Origin: Antarcticimicrobium sp.
GTDB taxonomy: Bacteria > Pseudomonadota > Alphaproteobacteria > Rhodobacterales > Rhodobacteraceae
NCBI RefSeq assembly: GCF_029212575.1
Contig: NZ_JARGPK010000061.1
Coordinates: 18,972 to 82,971 of the forward strand
Length of the DNA stretch: 64,000 nucleotides
Direction of reading: 5' to 3'
The position numbers and the translations under genes are program-made. Below are positions 39,002-48,346 of the stretch, in pieces. Each line of letters starts with the position of its first letter. Position 1 is the stretch's first letter. The notes under the pieces are model-generated. The model saw only the letters and a list, made by a program, of their open reading frames with translations, ran no database searches and was not told where the DNA came from.

Positions 39002-40209
39002 AGCCGGTAGAACAGCGCCTTGAGATACCCAGTCTCGGCCAGTTGCGGCAGCTGCGGGTGATCCGGTCCGGCAAATCCGGTATGGATCAGCTGGCCGGCG
39101 CGCCCGGCCTTGCCGATGCCGCGGGTGCAGGCGCCACGGAAATTGGCCAGATCGGCGGCGTGCGAACAGGAGCACAGGCCCAGATATCCCCCCGGCACCA
39201 CCAGCGCCGCCGCCATCCGGGCGATGCGTTCATAGGCGCGCAGCCCGGCGTCGAGCGCCTGCTTGCTGGGGGCGAAGGCCGGCGGATCGCAAATCACCAC
39301 GTCGAACCGCGCGCCCTCCTCCGCCAGCGCGGTCAACGTGTCAAAGGCATCGCCCTGCCGGGTCTCGAACCGCTCGGCCAGGTTCGAGGCCGCAGCCCCC
39401 TGCGCTGCCAGCTCCAGCGCCGGGGCCGAGCCATCGACGGCCAGCGCATGCTCGGCGCCGCCCGCCAGCATGGCCAGAGCAAAGCCACCGACATGGGAAA
39501 ACACGTCCAGCACCCGCACCCCGGGGCCCGCCAGACGGGCGGCAAAGGCGTGGTTCGGGCGCTGGTCGTAGAACAGCCCGGTCTTCTGGCCGCCGGTGAG
39601 ATCGGCCATGTAGGTGGCGCCGGTCATCGGCACCGGCAGCGGCGCCGTGGGCGCCGTGCCCGCCAGCACGGCGTTTTCATCCCCCAGCCCCTCCAGCGCA
39701 CGGGTTCGGCCGGCGGCGTTCTTGAGCACGCTGCTGACGCCGGTGACCTCGACCAGCGCGGCGGTCAGATCGTCGAGCCGGACCTCGGCCCAGGCGGCGT
39801 TGGGCTGGACCACTGCCACCTCGCCAAACCGGTCGATCACCAGCCCGGGCAGCCCATCGCCCTCAGCATGGACCAACCGGTAGAAGGGCGCATCGTAAAG
39901 CCGGTCGCGCAGGGACAGTGCCCGGCCAATCCGCGCCGCGAACCAGTCCCGGTCGACGCGTACATCCGGGTCGCGGTCGAGCATGCGGCAGATGATGCGA
40001 GAGGCCGGGTTCACCGCCACCACCCCCATCGGCGCGCGGGCGCTGTCCTCCAGCACCGCCAGCGCACCGGGTTCCAGCGCCCTGGTGCGCCGGTCGGTGA
40101 CCAGTTCGTTGGCATAGACCCAGGGAAAACCGTGGCGGATGGCGCGGGCGTTGGCCTTGGGCATCAGGCGGACGCGGGGCAGATCGGGGTTGGGTTCGGG
40201 CGTTGTCAT
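38998..40209 (-). CDS. Class I SAM-dependent rRNA methyltransferase (RlmI/RlmK-like)
   Basis: PWVYANELVTDRRTRALEPGALAVLEDS...RVLDVFSHVGGFALAMLAGGAEHALAVDGSAPALELAAQGAAASN...VICDPPAFAPSK. Confidence 0.9.
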   Translation of the reverse strand: MTTPEPNPDLPRVRLMPKANARAIRHGFPWVYANELVTDRRTRALEPGALAVLEDSARAPMGVVAVNPASRIICRMLDRDPDVRVDRDWFAARIGRALSLRDRLYDAPFYRLVHAEGDGLPGLVIDRFGEVAVVQPNAAWAEVRLDDLTAALVEVTGVSSVLKNAAGRTRALEGLGDENAVLAGTAPTAPLPVPMTGATYMADLTGGQKTGLFYDQRPNHAFAARLAGPGVRVLDVFSHVGGFALAMLAGGAEHALAVDGSAPALELAAQGAAASNLAERFETRQGDAFDTLTALAEEGARFDVVICDPPAFAPSKQALDAGLRAYERIARMAAALVVPGGYLGLCSCSHAADLANFRGACTRGIGKAGRAGQLIHTGFAGPDHPQLPQLAETGYLKALFYRL

Positions 40210-40254
40210 GGCGTCCTCTTAGGGGCAACGCGAGGACTTGGAAAGGGGCGGTCG

Positions 40255-40271
40255 CCCCCCCCCCCCCCCCC
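40255..40271. repeat. 17-nt poly-C homopolymer
   Basis: Direct count: ggcggtcg(c)17gctcc, intergenic between the 90-aa ORF and the rRNA methyltransferase. Confidence 0.95.
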
Positions 40272-40284
40272 GCTCCTGTCCCTG

Positions 40285-40557
40285 TCAGTCGCGCGGGCGC
40301 GCGCGCCAGCCGCCGCGACGGCGCGGACGGCCCGCCTGCGCCAGCCCCTCGGTCAGAACCTGCGTCATCGGGTGGTCTGGCGCCGCCGATCCGTATCGGT
40401 CGATCAGCAGACGCAGCGCCGCGCCATTGTCCTCTGCCTCCGGCAGGCTGAGTGCCCAGTCGAGAAAAATGCTGCGGCATTCCGGGGCGGTGATCCCCTC
40501 GATGCGATAGGCTTCGCGGATCAGCCCCTTGTGGTCGATCTCAAGATCCCCTTTCAT
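40285..40557 (-). CDS. Conserved-looking hypothetical protein (90 aa)
   Basis: MKGDLEIDHKGLIREAYRIEGITAPECRSIFLDWALSLPEAEDNGAALRLLIDRY; overlaps the 3' end of glnE. Confidence 0.7.
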   Translation of the reverse strand: MKGDLEIDHKGLIREAYRIEGITAPECRSIFLDWALSLPEAEDNGAALRLLIDRYGSAAPDHPMTQVLTEGLAQAGRPRRRGGWRARPRD

Positions 40558-43336
40558 CGGCCCCCTCCCGGATGAGCGCGGCGTCGATCAGCGCCGTCGC
40601 CTCGGCATAGCGCGCCTCCAGCGCCGCGCGCAAGCTGTCTATGTCCGGCTGGCCGGTCGCGCGGCAGACAAAGGCAGCGCCGCCCTCGCCCAGACCGCCT
40701 TCGCCGATGCCATCGGCCGAGATCAGCCGCGCCGCCGTCTGCACCGCCCAGAAGAGATCATAGGCCGCGGTCAGCGCCTCCACCTCCTGCGCCGTCAGCC
40801 ATCCGCAGGCCTGCCCGCCCTGCAGTCCGCCGGCAACGTCGCGGGCGGTCGCGCCCGACAGCAGGGTGCCGGCCTGGGCCACAAGCTCGATGTCCAGCAG
40901 CCGCCCCGGCCCGGTCTTGGCGTCCCAGACCCCCGCCGGTGTCTTGGCGGCGGCGATGCGCGCGCACATCTGTGCGACCTCGGCCAGCACGGCGGCGCGG
41001 TCGCGGGGCTGGGTCAGGATCTCTTGCCGGAACGCCTCGATATCCGCGGCAAGGCCGGGATCGCCCGCCACCACGCGGGCACGGGTCAGCGCCAGATGCT
41101 CCCACGTCCAGGCCGCGCTGCGCTGGTAGTCGGTGAAACTGGCCCAGCTTGTCGCCACCGGCCCCTGGGTGCCGGAGGGGCGCAGGCGCATGTCGACCTC
41201 GTAAAGCCGCCCCTCGGCCATCGGCGCGCTGAGCGCGGTGATCAACGCCTGGGTCAGCCGCGCGTAATAGGGGCGCACCGCCAGCGGGCGCGGCCCGTCA
41301 GACCCTTCGGCCTCCTGCGGATCGTAGATCACGATCACGTCGAGATCCGAACCGGCGTTGAGCCGCCCCGCCCCGAGCGAGCCCATGCCCAGCACCGCCG
41401 CGCCGCGCCCCGGCGGCGGCCCGTGCTTGCGCGCGAACTGGGCGGTGACCACCGGCGATATGGCAAAGAGCACCGCGCCGGCAAGCTCGGCATAGTGGCG
41501 CCCGGCGGACGCGGGGCCGATTAGCCCGCGCAACAGGTGCACGCCGATGCGAAAATGCCATTCCTTCATCCAGCGCCGGGCGCTGTCGAGCTGGCGTTCG
41601 TAATCCGCCTCGGACGCAAGACGTGCGGCCAGTTCCGCGCTCAGCGCGTCCTCGCCCGGCCAGTCGGCGAAGAAATCGCCGCCGATCACCGCGTCGAACA
41701 CGCCGGCGTTACGCGACAGGTGGCTGGCCAGCGCGTGCGAGGTGCCGGCGATATCGACCAGCAGGTCGATCAGCTGTGGATTGGCCTCGAACAGCGAAAA
41801 GAGCTGCACCCCCGCCGGCAGGCCCGACAGGAACCCGTCGAGCGCCAACAGCGCCTCGTCCGGCTTCGCGGTGCGCGACAGGCGGCACAGGATTTCAGGC
41901 TTCAGCCGTTCGAAAATGTGTTGCGCCCGGTCCGAGCGCAGCGCCGGGTATCCGCGCCAGCGGGCCAGCACGGAGGCGTCGAACTCAACCTCGACCGGGG
42001 CGGAATCGGGCACGGCATCCGGGGCAAAGAAGGCTTCGGTCAGCTCGTGGACCTCGGCCAGCCGCCGGGCCAGATCGGCGGTGAGCGCGGCGCTGTCCAT
42101 GCCCATCAGGCAGGCGACGCGCGCGATGCCGTCCTCGGTGTTGGGCACCTTGTGGGTCTGGGCGTCGTGGACCATCTGTATGCGATGCTCGACCTCGCGA
42201 TGGGCGCGGTAATGGATCGAGAGCGTGTCGGCCAGGTCCTGCGGGATCCAGTCCTTGCGCGCCAGCGCCGCCAGCCCCTCGACGGTGCCGCGCAGGCGCA
42301 ACTCCGGATCGCGGCCACCGGCGATCAGCTGCTGCGTCTGGGTAAAGAATTCGATCTCGCGGATGCCACCGCGACCGAGCTTCATGTCATGGCCCGGCAC
42401 CGTGACGCGCCCGCCGGTGCCCTTGGTCTCGCGGATGCGCAGGCGCATGTCATGGGCGTCCTGGATCGCGGCGAAATCCAGGTGCTTGCGCCAGACAAAG
42501 GGGCGCAAGGTTTGCAGGAACCGCGCGCCGGCCTCCAGATCCCCGGCACAGGGGCGCGCCTTGATATAGGCGGCGCGCTCCCAGGTCCGGCCGAGGCTTT
42601 CGTAATAGCTCTCGGCGGCGGCCATCGAGATGCAGACCGGCGTCACCGAGGGGTCGGGGCGCAGCCGCAGATCGGTGCGAAAGACATAGCCGTCGCCGGT
42701 CTTGTCCGACAGCACCGAGGCCATGTTGCGGGTCGCGCGCACCAGCGCGTGGCGCGCGTCCTGATACTCCTCCGGGTCGTAACGGGTTTCGTCGAACAGG
42801 CAGATCAGGTCGATGTCGGAGCTGTAGTTGAGCTCATGCGCGCCCATCTTGCCCATCGCCAGCACACTCAGCCCGGCGGCGGTTTCCACGTCATCCCCAG
42901 TCATGCCCGGCAGCTTGTTGCGGCGGACCAGCGCCGCGATCTCGGATTTCAGCGCCAGATCACAGGCGAGCCCGGCGAAATCGGTCAGCAGGCCGGTGAC
43001 CCGCTCCAGCGGCCAGGCGCCGGAGAGATCGGCCAGCGCGGTAAGAAGCGCGACGCGCCGCTTGGCCTGGCGCAACCCGGGTTTGAGCTGATCGGGCGGC
43101 AGAGCCCGGCAGGCATCGAACAGCGACGCCACGGCAGCGTCGGGATCGTCCAGCGCGCCCTCCAGCCAATCGGCCTCGCGTTCGATCAGCCCCTTGAGAT
43201 AGGGGCTGGAGCCGCCTGCCCCTGCGATCAGGTCGGACATCTCGCCGCTGAGGTGCGGCAGGGCGGCGCGGGCTTCCTGGCCCAGCGCGGGATCGAAGGC
43301 GCGCGGCAGCCGCGCGATTTTCAAGGCGTTGCTCAT
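40541..43336 (-). CDS. glnE: Bifunctional glutamine synthetase adenylyltransferase/deadenylase
   Basis: LSVLAMGKMGAHELNYSSDIDLICLFDE and AAVLGMGSLGAGRLNAGSDLDVIVIYD duplicated nucleotidyltransferase motifs; start moved to ATG 43336. Confidence 0.95.
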   Translation of the reverse strand: MSNALKIARLPRAFDPALGQEARAALPHLSGEMSDLIAGAGGSSPYLKGLIEREADWLEGALDDPDAAVASLFDACRALPPDQLKPGLRQAKRRVALLTALADLSGAWPLERVTGLLTDFAGLACDLALKSEIAALVRRNKLPGMTGDDVETAAGLSVLAMGKMGAHELNYSSDIDLICLFDETRYDPEEYQDARHALVRATRNMASVLSDKTGDGYVFRTDLRLRPDPSVTPVCISMAAAESYYESLGRTWERAAYIKARPCAGDLEAGARFLQTLRPFVWRKHLDFAAIQDAHDMRLRIRETKGTGGRVTVPGHDMKLGRGGIREIEFFTQTQQLIAGGRDPELRLRGTVEGLAALARKDWIPQDLADTLSIHYRAHREVEHRIQMVHDAQTHKVPNTEDGIARVACLMGMDSAALTADLARRLAEVHELTEAFFAPDAVPDSAPVEVEFDASVLARWRGYPALRSDRAQHIFERLKPEILCRLSRTAKPDEALLALDGFLSGLPAGVQLFSLFEANPQLIDLLVDIAGTSHALASHLSRNAGVFDAVIGGDFFADWPGEDALSAELAARLASEADYERQLDSARRWMKEWHFRIGVHLLRGLIGPASAGRHYAELAGAVLFAISPVVTAQFARKHGPPPGRGAAVLGMGSLGAGRLNAGSDLDVIVIYDPQEAEGSDGPRPLAVRPYYARLTQALITALSAPMAEGRLYEVDMRLRPSGTQGPVATSWASFTDYQRSAAWTWEHLALTRARVVAGDPGLAADIEAFRQEILTQPRDRAAVLAEVAQMCARIAAAKTPAGVWDAKTGPGRLLDIELVAQAGTLLSGATARDVAGGLQGGQACGWLTAQEVEALTAAYDLFWAVQTAARLISADGIGEGGLGEGGAAFVCRATGQPDIDSLRAALEARYAEATALIDAALIREGADERGS

Positions 43337-43420
43337 GGCGGCACGTTGCGTGCGCGGCGCCCCGGCGTCAATGCGGCAAAGGCTTGATTTTGCCCCCGTC
43401 GCGCGGCAATCCTGCGCCCC

Positions 43421-43888
43421 ATGAGCAAGAGCATGAAACGCGTCCGCACCGCCCTCGAGGCCGCCGGACTTGATCCGCAGATCCGCGAAACCGCACTGGC
43501 CCGCACCGCAGCCGACGCCGCGACCGCCATCGGCTGCACGGTGGACCAGATCGCCAAGTCGATCATCTTTCGCGGTGAGACCAGCGGCGCGGCGATCCTG
43601 TTCCTGACCGCCGGCGGCAACCGGGTGGACACCGCCCGCGCGGCCGGGGTGGCGGGTGAGCCTTTGGGCAAGGCGGATGCGTCGCTGGTGCGGGCGCAGA
43701 CCGGCTTTGCCATCGGCGGCGTGGCCCCGGTGGGGCACCTGAACCCGATCCGTGCCTTTCTGGACCCGAGGCTGCAGGCGTTCGACGTGGTCTGGGCCGC
43801 CGCTGGGACGCCGCATCATGTTTTTCCCGTCGCGCCGGCCGATCTTTTGCGCCTGACACAGGCGCAAGTTGCTGATTTCATTTCATAA
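43421..43888 (+). CDS. YbaK/EbsC-type (aminoacyl-tRNA editing domain) protein
   Basis: KSMKRVRTALEAAGLDPQIRETALARTAADAATAIGCTVDQIAKSIIFRGE...APVGHLNPIRAFLDPRLQAFDVVWAAAGTPHHVF. Confidence 0.88.
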   Translation: MSKSMKRVRTALEAAGLDPQIRETALARTAADAATAIGCTVDQIAKSIIFRGETSGAAILFLTAGGNRVDTARAAGVAGEPLGKADASLVRAQTGFAIGGVAPVGHLNPIRAFLDPRLQAFDVVWAAAGTPHHVFPVAPADLLRLTQAQVADFIS

Positions 43889-43956
43889 TTCAAAGTAATG
43901 TAAAAAAGTTTCACATCCACTCTTGCAAAGCGACTGCGGGACTCCGATCTTTCATA

Positions 43957-43975
43957 ATGTGAAAGACATTCACAT
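43957..43975. promoter_or_regulatory. Inverted repeat ATGTGAA-N5-TTCACAT upstream of the DUF2852 gene
   Basis: atgtgaa agaca ttcacat, plus a half-site tttcacatc near 43907. Confidence 0.65.
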
Positions 43976-44000
43976 CACATCTGATCTGGAGAAACCGACA

Positions 44001-44468
44001 ATGACCACGCTTTCCGACCCGGCCCCGGCTGTTGCCCGTCTCAGTTGGCTGTCCCGGACCGAAGCCTGGCTTGACGACAGGGGCAAAGGCGCCTGGATCG
44101 CCGCCATGGTTCTTGGGTTCATCATCTTCTGGCCGATCGGCCTGGCCCTTCTTGCCTACATGATCTGGAGCAAACGCATGTTCAGCCATTCCTGCCGCCA
44201 CCGTCAGCACCGCCGCCATGATCGCGGCCAGTTCCGGGGCATGGGCGCGATGGCGCCCTCGGGCAACAGCGCCTTTGACGCCTACAAGGACGAAACCCTG
44301 CGCCGCCTTGAGCACGAACAGATGGAGTTCGAATCCTTCCTCGAACGGCTGCGCGAGGCCAAGGACAAGGCCGAATTCGACCAGTTCATGCAGGATCGTG
44401 CCAAACGCGCCGCCGAAGAGACCCGCGACGACGAGGAGCCGGACGCCCCGAAAGGCGCCGACGTCTGA
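44001..44468 (+). CDS. DUF2852 family membrane protein
   Basis: KGAWIAAMVLGFIIFWPIGLALLAYMIWSKRM...FDAYKDETLRRLEHEQMEFESFLERLREAKDKAEFDQFM. Confidence 0.82.
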   Translation: MTTLSDPAPAVARLSWLSRTEAWLDDRGKGAWIAAMVLGFIIFWPIGLALLAYMIWSKRMFSHSCRHRQHRRHDRGQFRGMGAMAPSGNSAFDAYKDETLRRLEHEQMEFESFLERLREAKDKAEFDQFMQDRAKRAAEETRDDEEPDAPKGADV

Positions 44469-44486
44469 GCCTGACTGACGACATCC

Positions 44487-44510
44487 CGCCCCGGAGCCCG
44501 CTCCGGGGCG
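44487..44510 (+). terminator. GC hairpin, possible weak terminator/attenuator between DUF2852 and RDD genes
   Basis: cgccccgga-gcccgc-tccggggcg followed by cttt. Confidence 0.5.
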
Positions 44511-44536
44511 CTTTCCCGTGACAAGGATACCCGCCG

Positions 44537-44974
44537 ATGCACGCCCTGCCCGATCCCGAAAGTCAGCCACATTTCTACGACTCCGTTGCCGCCAAACGGC
44601 TGATCGCCTGGGTGATCGACAGCGTGGTCACCTTCGTGCTCTGCCTCGGCGCTGTGCTGGCCACGGCCTTTGTCGGGCTGTTCATCTGGCCGATCCTGTT
44701 CCTGGTGCTGGGCTTTGCCTATCGGGTGGTGACCATCGCTGGCGGATCGGCCACCTGGGGCATGCGCTTTGCCGGGATCGAGCTGCGCGACGAAAGCGGC
44801 GCGCGGCTCGACCTCGGGCAGGCGGTGGCCCATACCGCCGGCTACACGATCAGTTTCGCCGTCCCGATCATTCAGGTGATCTCGGTGGTGATGATGCTGA
44901 CCGGCGCGCGCGGTCAGGGGCTGACCGACACTGTTCTGGGAACCGTCGCGCTGAACCGCCGCGCGCTGTTCTGA
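44537..44974 (+). CDS. RDD family membrane protein
   Basis: [28 protein letters not shown]...[20 protein letters not shown]. Confidence 0.85.
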   Translation: MHALPDPESQPHFYDSVAAKRLIAWVIDSVVTFVLCLGAVLATAFVGLFIWPILFLVLGFAYRVVTIAGGSATWGMRFAGIELRDESGARLDLGQAVAHTAGYTISFAVPIIQVISVVMMLTGARGQGLTDTVLGTVALNRRALF

Positions 44975-45068
44975 GGCCGCAAAGACGGGCAAAACCCGGT
45001 CTGTCAATCCTGACTTGGCGGGCCGGGAATGCGTTGTTATCATCCGCCGGAAACCCTGCGGGAGAGAC

Positions 45069-45890
45069 ATGCGCCACACCCTGCCCATCGCGCCGCAATT
45101 TTATGTGACGGCCCCACAACCCTGCCCCTATCTCGAGGGGCGGATGGAGCGAAAGCTGTTCACCGCCCTGCAGGGGGACGGGGCGGAGCGGCTGAACAAT
45201 TCGCTGTCGCAGCAGGGGTTTCGCCGATCGCAGAACGTGCTCTACCGGCCCTCCTGCGCCGATTGCGCGGCCTGTCTTTCGGCGCGGATCGACGTGGCGG
45301 CCTTTCGCCCGACCAAGAGCCAGAAGCGTGCAGAGCGGCGCAATGCGCATCTGGCGCGCCGGGCCAGTTCGCCCTGGGCCACCGAAGAGCAATACGCCCT
45401 GTTCCGCCGCTATCTTGATGCTCGCCACGCCGATGGCGGCATGGCCGACATGGACATGTTCGAGTTTGCCGCGATGATCGAGGAGACACCGGTGCGCAGC
45501 CGGGTGGTGGAATACACCGACCAAGAGGCGCAGGAGCTGATCGCAGTCAGCCTGACCGACGTGCTCGAGGACGGGGTGAGCATGGTCTATTCCTTCTACA
45601 CGCCGGACCTGCCGCAGGCCTCGCTGGGGACATGGATGATCATGGATCATATCAGGATCGCGCGCGAGAACGGGCTGCCTTACGTCTATCTCGGCTACTG
45701 GGTGCCCGGCAGTCCGAAGATGGGGTACAAGGCCAACTTCTCGGGGCTGGAGGTGTTCTCCGGCGGGCACTGGCAATGCGTGACCGACCCGGCCGGCTTT
45801 TCCGCCACCCTGCACCCGCTGGGCACCGAGCCGATTGCCGAGCAGGTCGCCAATATCTCGCTTCCCGACCGGCGCCCGACGCGCGCCTGA
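45069..45890 (+). CDS. bpt: Aspartate/glutamate leucyltransferase (arginyltransferase family)
   Basis: [58 protein letters not shown]...[20 protein letters not shown]. Confidence 0.92.
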   Translation: MRHTLPIAPQFYVTAPQPCPYLEGRMERKLFTALQGDGAERLNNSLSQQGFRRSQNVLYRPSCADCAACLSARIDVAAFRPTKSQKRAERRNAHLARRASSPWATEEQYALFRRYLDARHADGGMADMDMFEFAAMIEETPVRSRVVEYTDQEAQELIAVSLTDVLEDGVSMVYSFYTPDLPQASLGTWMIMDHIRIARENGLPYVYLGYWVPGSPKMGYKANFSGLEVFSGGHWQCVTDPAGFSATLHPLGTEPIAEQVANISLPDRRPTRA

Positions 45891-45920
45891 CGCGCCTCGT
45901 CCTTGCGGGGTGAATTAATG

Positions 45921-45949
45921 AAAAAGGGGCCCGCGGGGGCCCCTTTTCT
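45921..45949. terminator. Bidirectional Rho-independent terminator between convergent bpt and dctM
   Basis: aaaaaggggcccgcgggggccccttttctc. Confidence 0.88.
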
Positions 45950-45973
45950 CGTCCGTCCGCTGCCCGCCCCCGG

Positions 45974-48328
45974 TCAGTTGGGGATCAGGTTCGGCACGAT
46001 GGTCACGATCCCGGGGAAGAACCACAGGATCCCCAGCCCCAGCATCTGAATCAGCACAAAGGGCAGGATGCCGCGATAGATGTGGCCGGTCGTCACCTCT
46101 GGCGGCGCCACCCCCCGCAGATAGAACAGCGCGAAGCCGAACGGCGGCGTCAGGAACGAGGTCTGAAGGTTCACCGCCACCATGATCGTCACCCATTTCG
46201 GGTCGAACGAGCCGCCGTAGATCACCGGCCCGACGATCGGGATCACGATGTAGATAATCTCGAGAAAGTCGAGGACGAAGCCGAGGAAGAACAGCACCAT
46301 CATCACGATCAGGAAGACCGTGAACTCGTTGTCGAAGCTCTTGAGGAACTGCTGGATGTAATGCTCTCCCCCGAAGGAGATCACCACCAGGTTCAACAGT
46401 TGCGAGCCGATCAGGATGGTAAATACCATCGAGGTCACCTTGGCTGTCTCGCGCACGATCGGGGTCAGCACCCCGCCGGTGAACAGCACCCAGCAGCCGT
46501 AGATCAGCCCGAAGATCGCGTAGAGATAGGTGCCGTAGGCGCCAAAGAAGGCGATCCAGCTTTCAACGCCCACCCCCCCCTGGTTGATGCGCAAGTCAAA
46601 GTTGATCCCGATCAGGATGGAGATGAGAATCGCGAAGGTCGACCAGATGATCACATGGCCCGAGCGGTTCTGATCCTGCAGCTTGCGGTAGGCCGCCAGC
46701 ATGATCGCCCCGCCCGCCCCCAGCGCCGCCGCCGGCGTCGGGTTGGTGATGCCGCCGAGGATCGAACCCAGCACCGCCACGATCAGCACCAGCGGCGGGA
46801 ACACCACCCGGATCAGGTCATGCGTGGCCAGCCGTGCCGCCGCTTGGCGACCGCCGTAGAGCGCCAGCGCGAAGGGCAGCGCCACCAGCAGCCAGGTCGC
46901 CCCCGAAGAGGTGGTCGGCCCGATCAGCGTCAGGTCGACCAGCGCCACCAGCAGCAGCCCGACCGAGCCGAGGATCAGCGGCTTGGGGTCCGAGGAGGGC
47001 GACACGCCGCGCCCGCCCACCAGCACCAGGCCCAGCAGCACGATCAGCGTGGCGATGCCGCTGCCGATCGGCGGGGCCGAGGCGATCTTGTCCGCCAGCG
47101 CCTGCGACATTTCCTCGTCGCTGAGCTTGCGGCTTTGGGTATCTTCGTCGCTGGCGTCGATCTCGGCCTGCTCGGTCACGGCCTTGTCCCAAGCCCGTTG
47201 ACCGTGCAGCTCAATCATCGCGGCCTTGCATTCCGCATTGACGTTGGTGCGCAGGCTGGCCCCCTCGCCGATGCTGGAATAGCTCGACACCGTGATGTTC
47301 TGGCTGCCGACGATGCCGAGGCTCGAGAGCAGGATGACGCCACCGATCAGCGCGATCGGGGCGGCCAGGAACCATCCCAGCGCCTCGCGGCGCGTGACCG
47401 GCTCATTGCTGGCGGAGCCCAGCGCAACAGCCGGGGCCTTGCTCGGGTTGAGCAGCGCGTAGACAAAAGCATAGCCGGCATAAAGGATCGCCAGCAGGAT
47501 GCCCGGCAGCAGCGCCGCCTGGAACAGCGTGCCGACCGAGACCACCGCCGGTTCGCCGAGATAGGTCAGCGCGTCGGAACAACCCGCCGCGGTGGCCCGT
47601 GCCTCCTGCGCGGTGGAATAGAGATCGCCGGCCAGCGTGCCCAGCAGGACGATCACGATCGATGGCGGGATGATCTGCCCCAGCGTGCCCGAGGCGGCGA
47701 TCACGCCTGTCGCCAGTTCCGGCGAATAGTTGTTGCGCAGCATGGTGGGCAGCGCCAGCAGGCCCATCGTCACCACGGTGGCGCCGACGATGCCTGTGGA
47801 GGCGGCCAGGAAGGCCCCCACCACAACGATCGACACCGCCAGACCGCCCGGCAGCGGGCCGAAGACCCGCGCCATGGTGGTCAGCAGATCGTTGGCGATC
47901 TTGGAGCGTTCCAGCGTGATGCCCATCAGCACGAACATCAGAACCGCCAGCAGGGTTTCGATCGAGGCCCCGGCAAAGACCCGTTCGTTCATCCGGTTGA
48001 CGATGAACGAGACGTTGCGATCCAGCGCCAGTTCCCATCCGCCGGGAAAGATCGGCTCGGCCGCGCGCGGCAGATCAGGGTATCGGAACACCGATATGCT
48101 GTCGGGCCGGATGCCCGTGTTGACCAGGTCGTTATAGGCCTGGGATGAGGTGTCGATCGCCTGGTGGATCAAGAGCCCCGCGCTGTCGAGCGAAGCGATG
48201 ATGCCAAAGGCGATCACCCCGGCGCCGCCGATGGCGAAGGCCACCGGAAACCCCGAAAGGATGCCTCCGAACAGGCAGAGAAACAGAATGATCAGGCCGA
48301 GTTCGACGCCATCAAGACCGAATAGCAT
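45974..48328 (-). CDS. TRAP transporter large permease (DctM), enlarged form (784 aa)
   Basis: GLIILFLCLFGGILSGFPVAFAIGGAGV...IVGATVVTMGLLALPTMLRNNYSPELATGVIAASGTLGQIIPPSIVIVLLG...LDFLEIIYIVIPIVGPV. Confidence 0.9.
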   Translation of the reverse strand: MLFGLDGVELGLIILFLCLFGGILSGFPVAFAIGGAGVIAFGIIASLDSAGLLIHQAIDTSSQAYNDLVNTGIRPDSISVFRYPDLPRAAEPIFPGGWELALDRNVSFIVNRMNERVFAGASIETLLAVLMFVLMGITLERSKIANDLLTTMARVFGPLPGGLAVSIVVVGAFLAASTGIVGATVVTMGLLALPTMLRNNYSPELATGVIAASGTLGQIIPPSIVIVLLGTLAGDLYSTAQEARATAAGCSDALTYLGEPAVVSVGTLFQAALLPGILLAILYAGYAFVYALLNPSKAPAVALGSASNEPVTRREALGWFLAAPIALIGGVILLSSLGIVGSQNITVSSYSSIGEGASLRTNVNAECKAAMIELHGQRAWDKAVTEQAEIDASDEDTQSRKLSDEEMSQALADKIASAPPIGSGIATLIVLLGLVLVGGRGVSPSSDPKPLILGSVGLLLVALVDLTLIGPTTSSGATWLLVALPFALALYGGRQAAARLATHDLIRVVFPPLVLIVAVLGSILGGITNPTPAAALGAGGAIMLAAYRKLQDQNRSGHVIIWSTFAILISILIGINFDLRINQGGVGVESWIAFFGAYGTYLYAIFGLIYGCWVLFTGGVLTPIVRETAKVTSMVFTILIGSQLLNLVVISFGGEHYIQQFLKSFDNEFTVFLIVMMVLFFLGFVLDFLEIIYIVIPIVGPVIYGGSFDPKWVTIMVAVNLQTSFLTPPFGFALFYLRGVAPPEVTTGHIYRGILPFVLIQMLGLGILWFFPGIVTIVPNLIPN

Positions 48329-48346
48329 GCTTGGCTGTCCCTTGCT

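Noticed and set aside
46082-48148. 688-aa plus-strand ORF antisense to dctM
   Set aside because: His/Gln/Arg/Asp-rich translation typical of the reverse complement of a membrane-protein gene.
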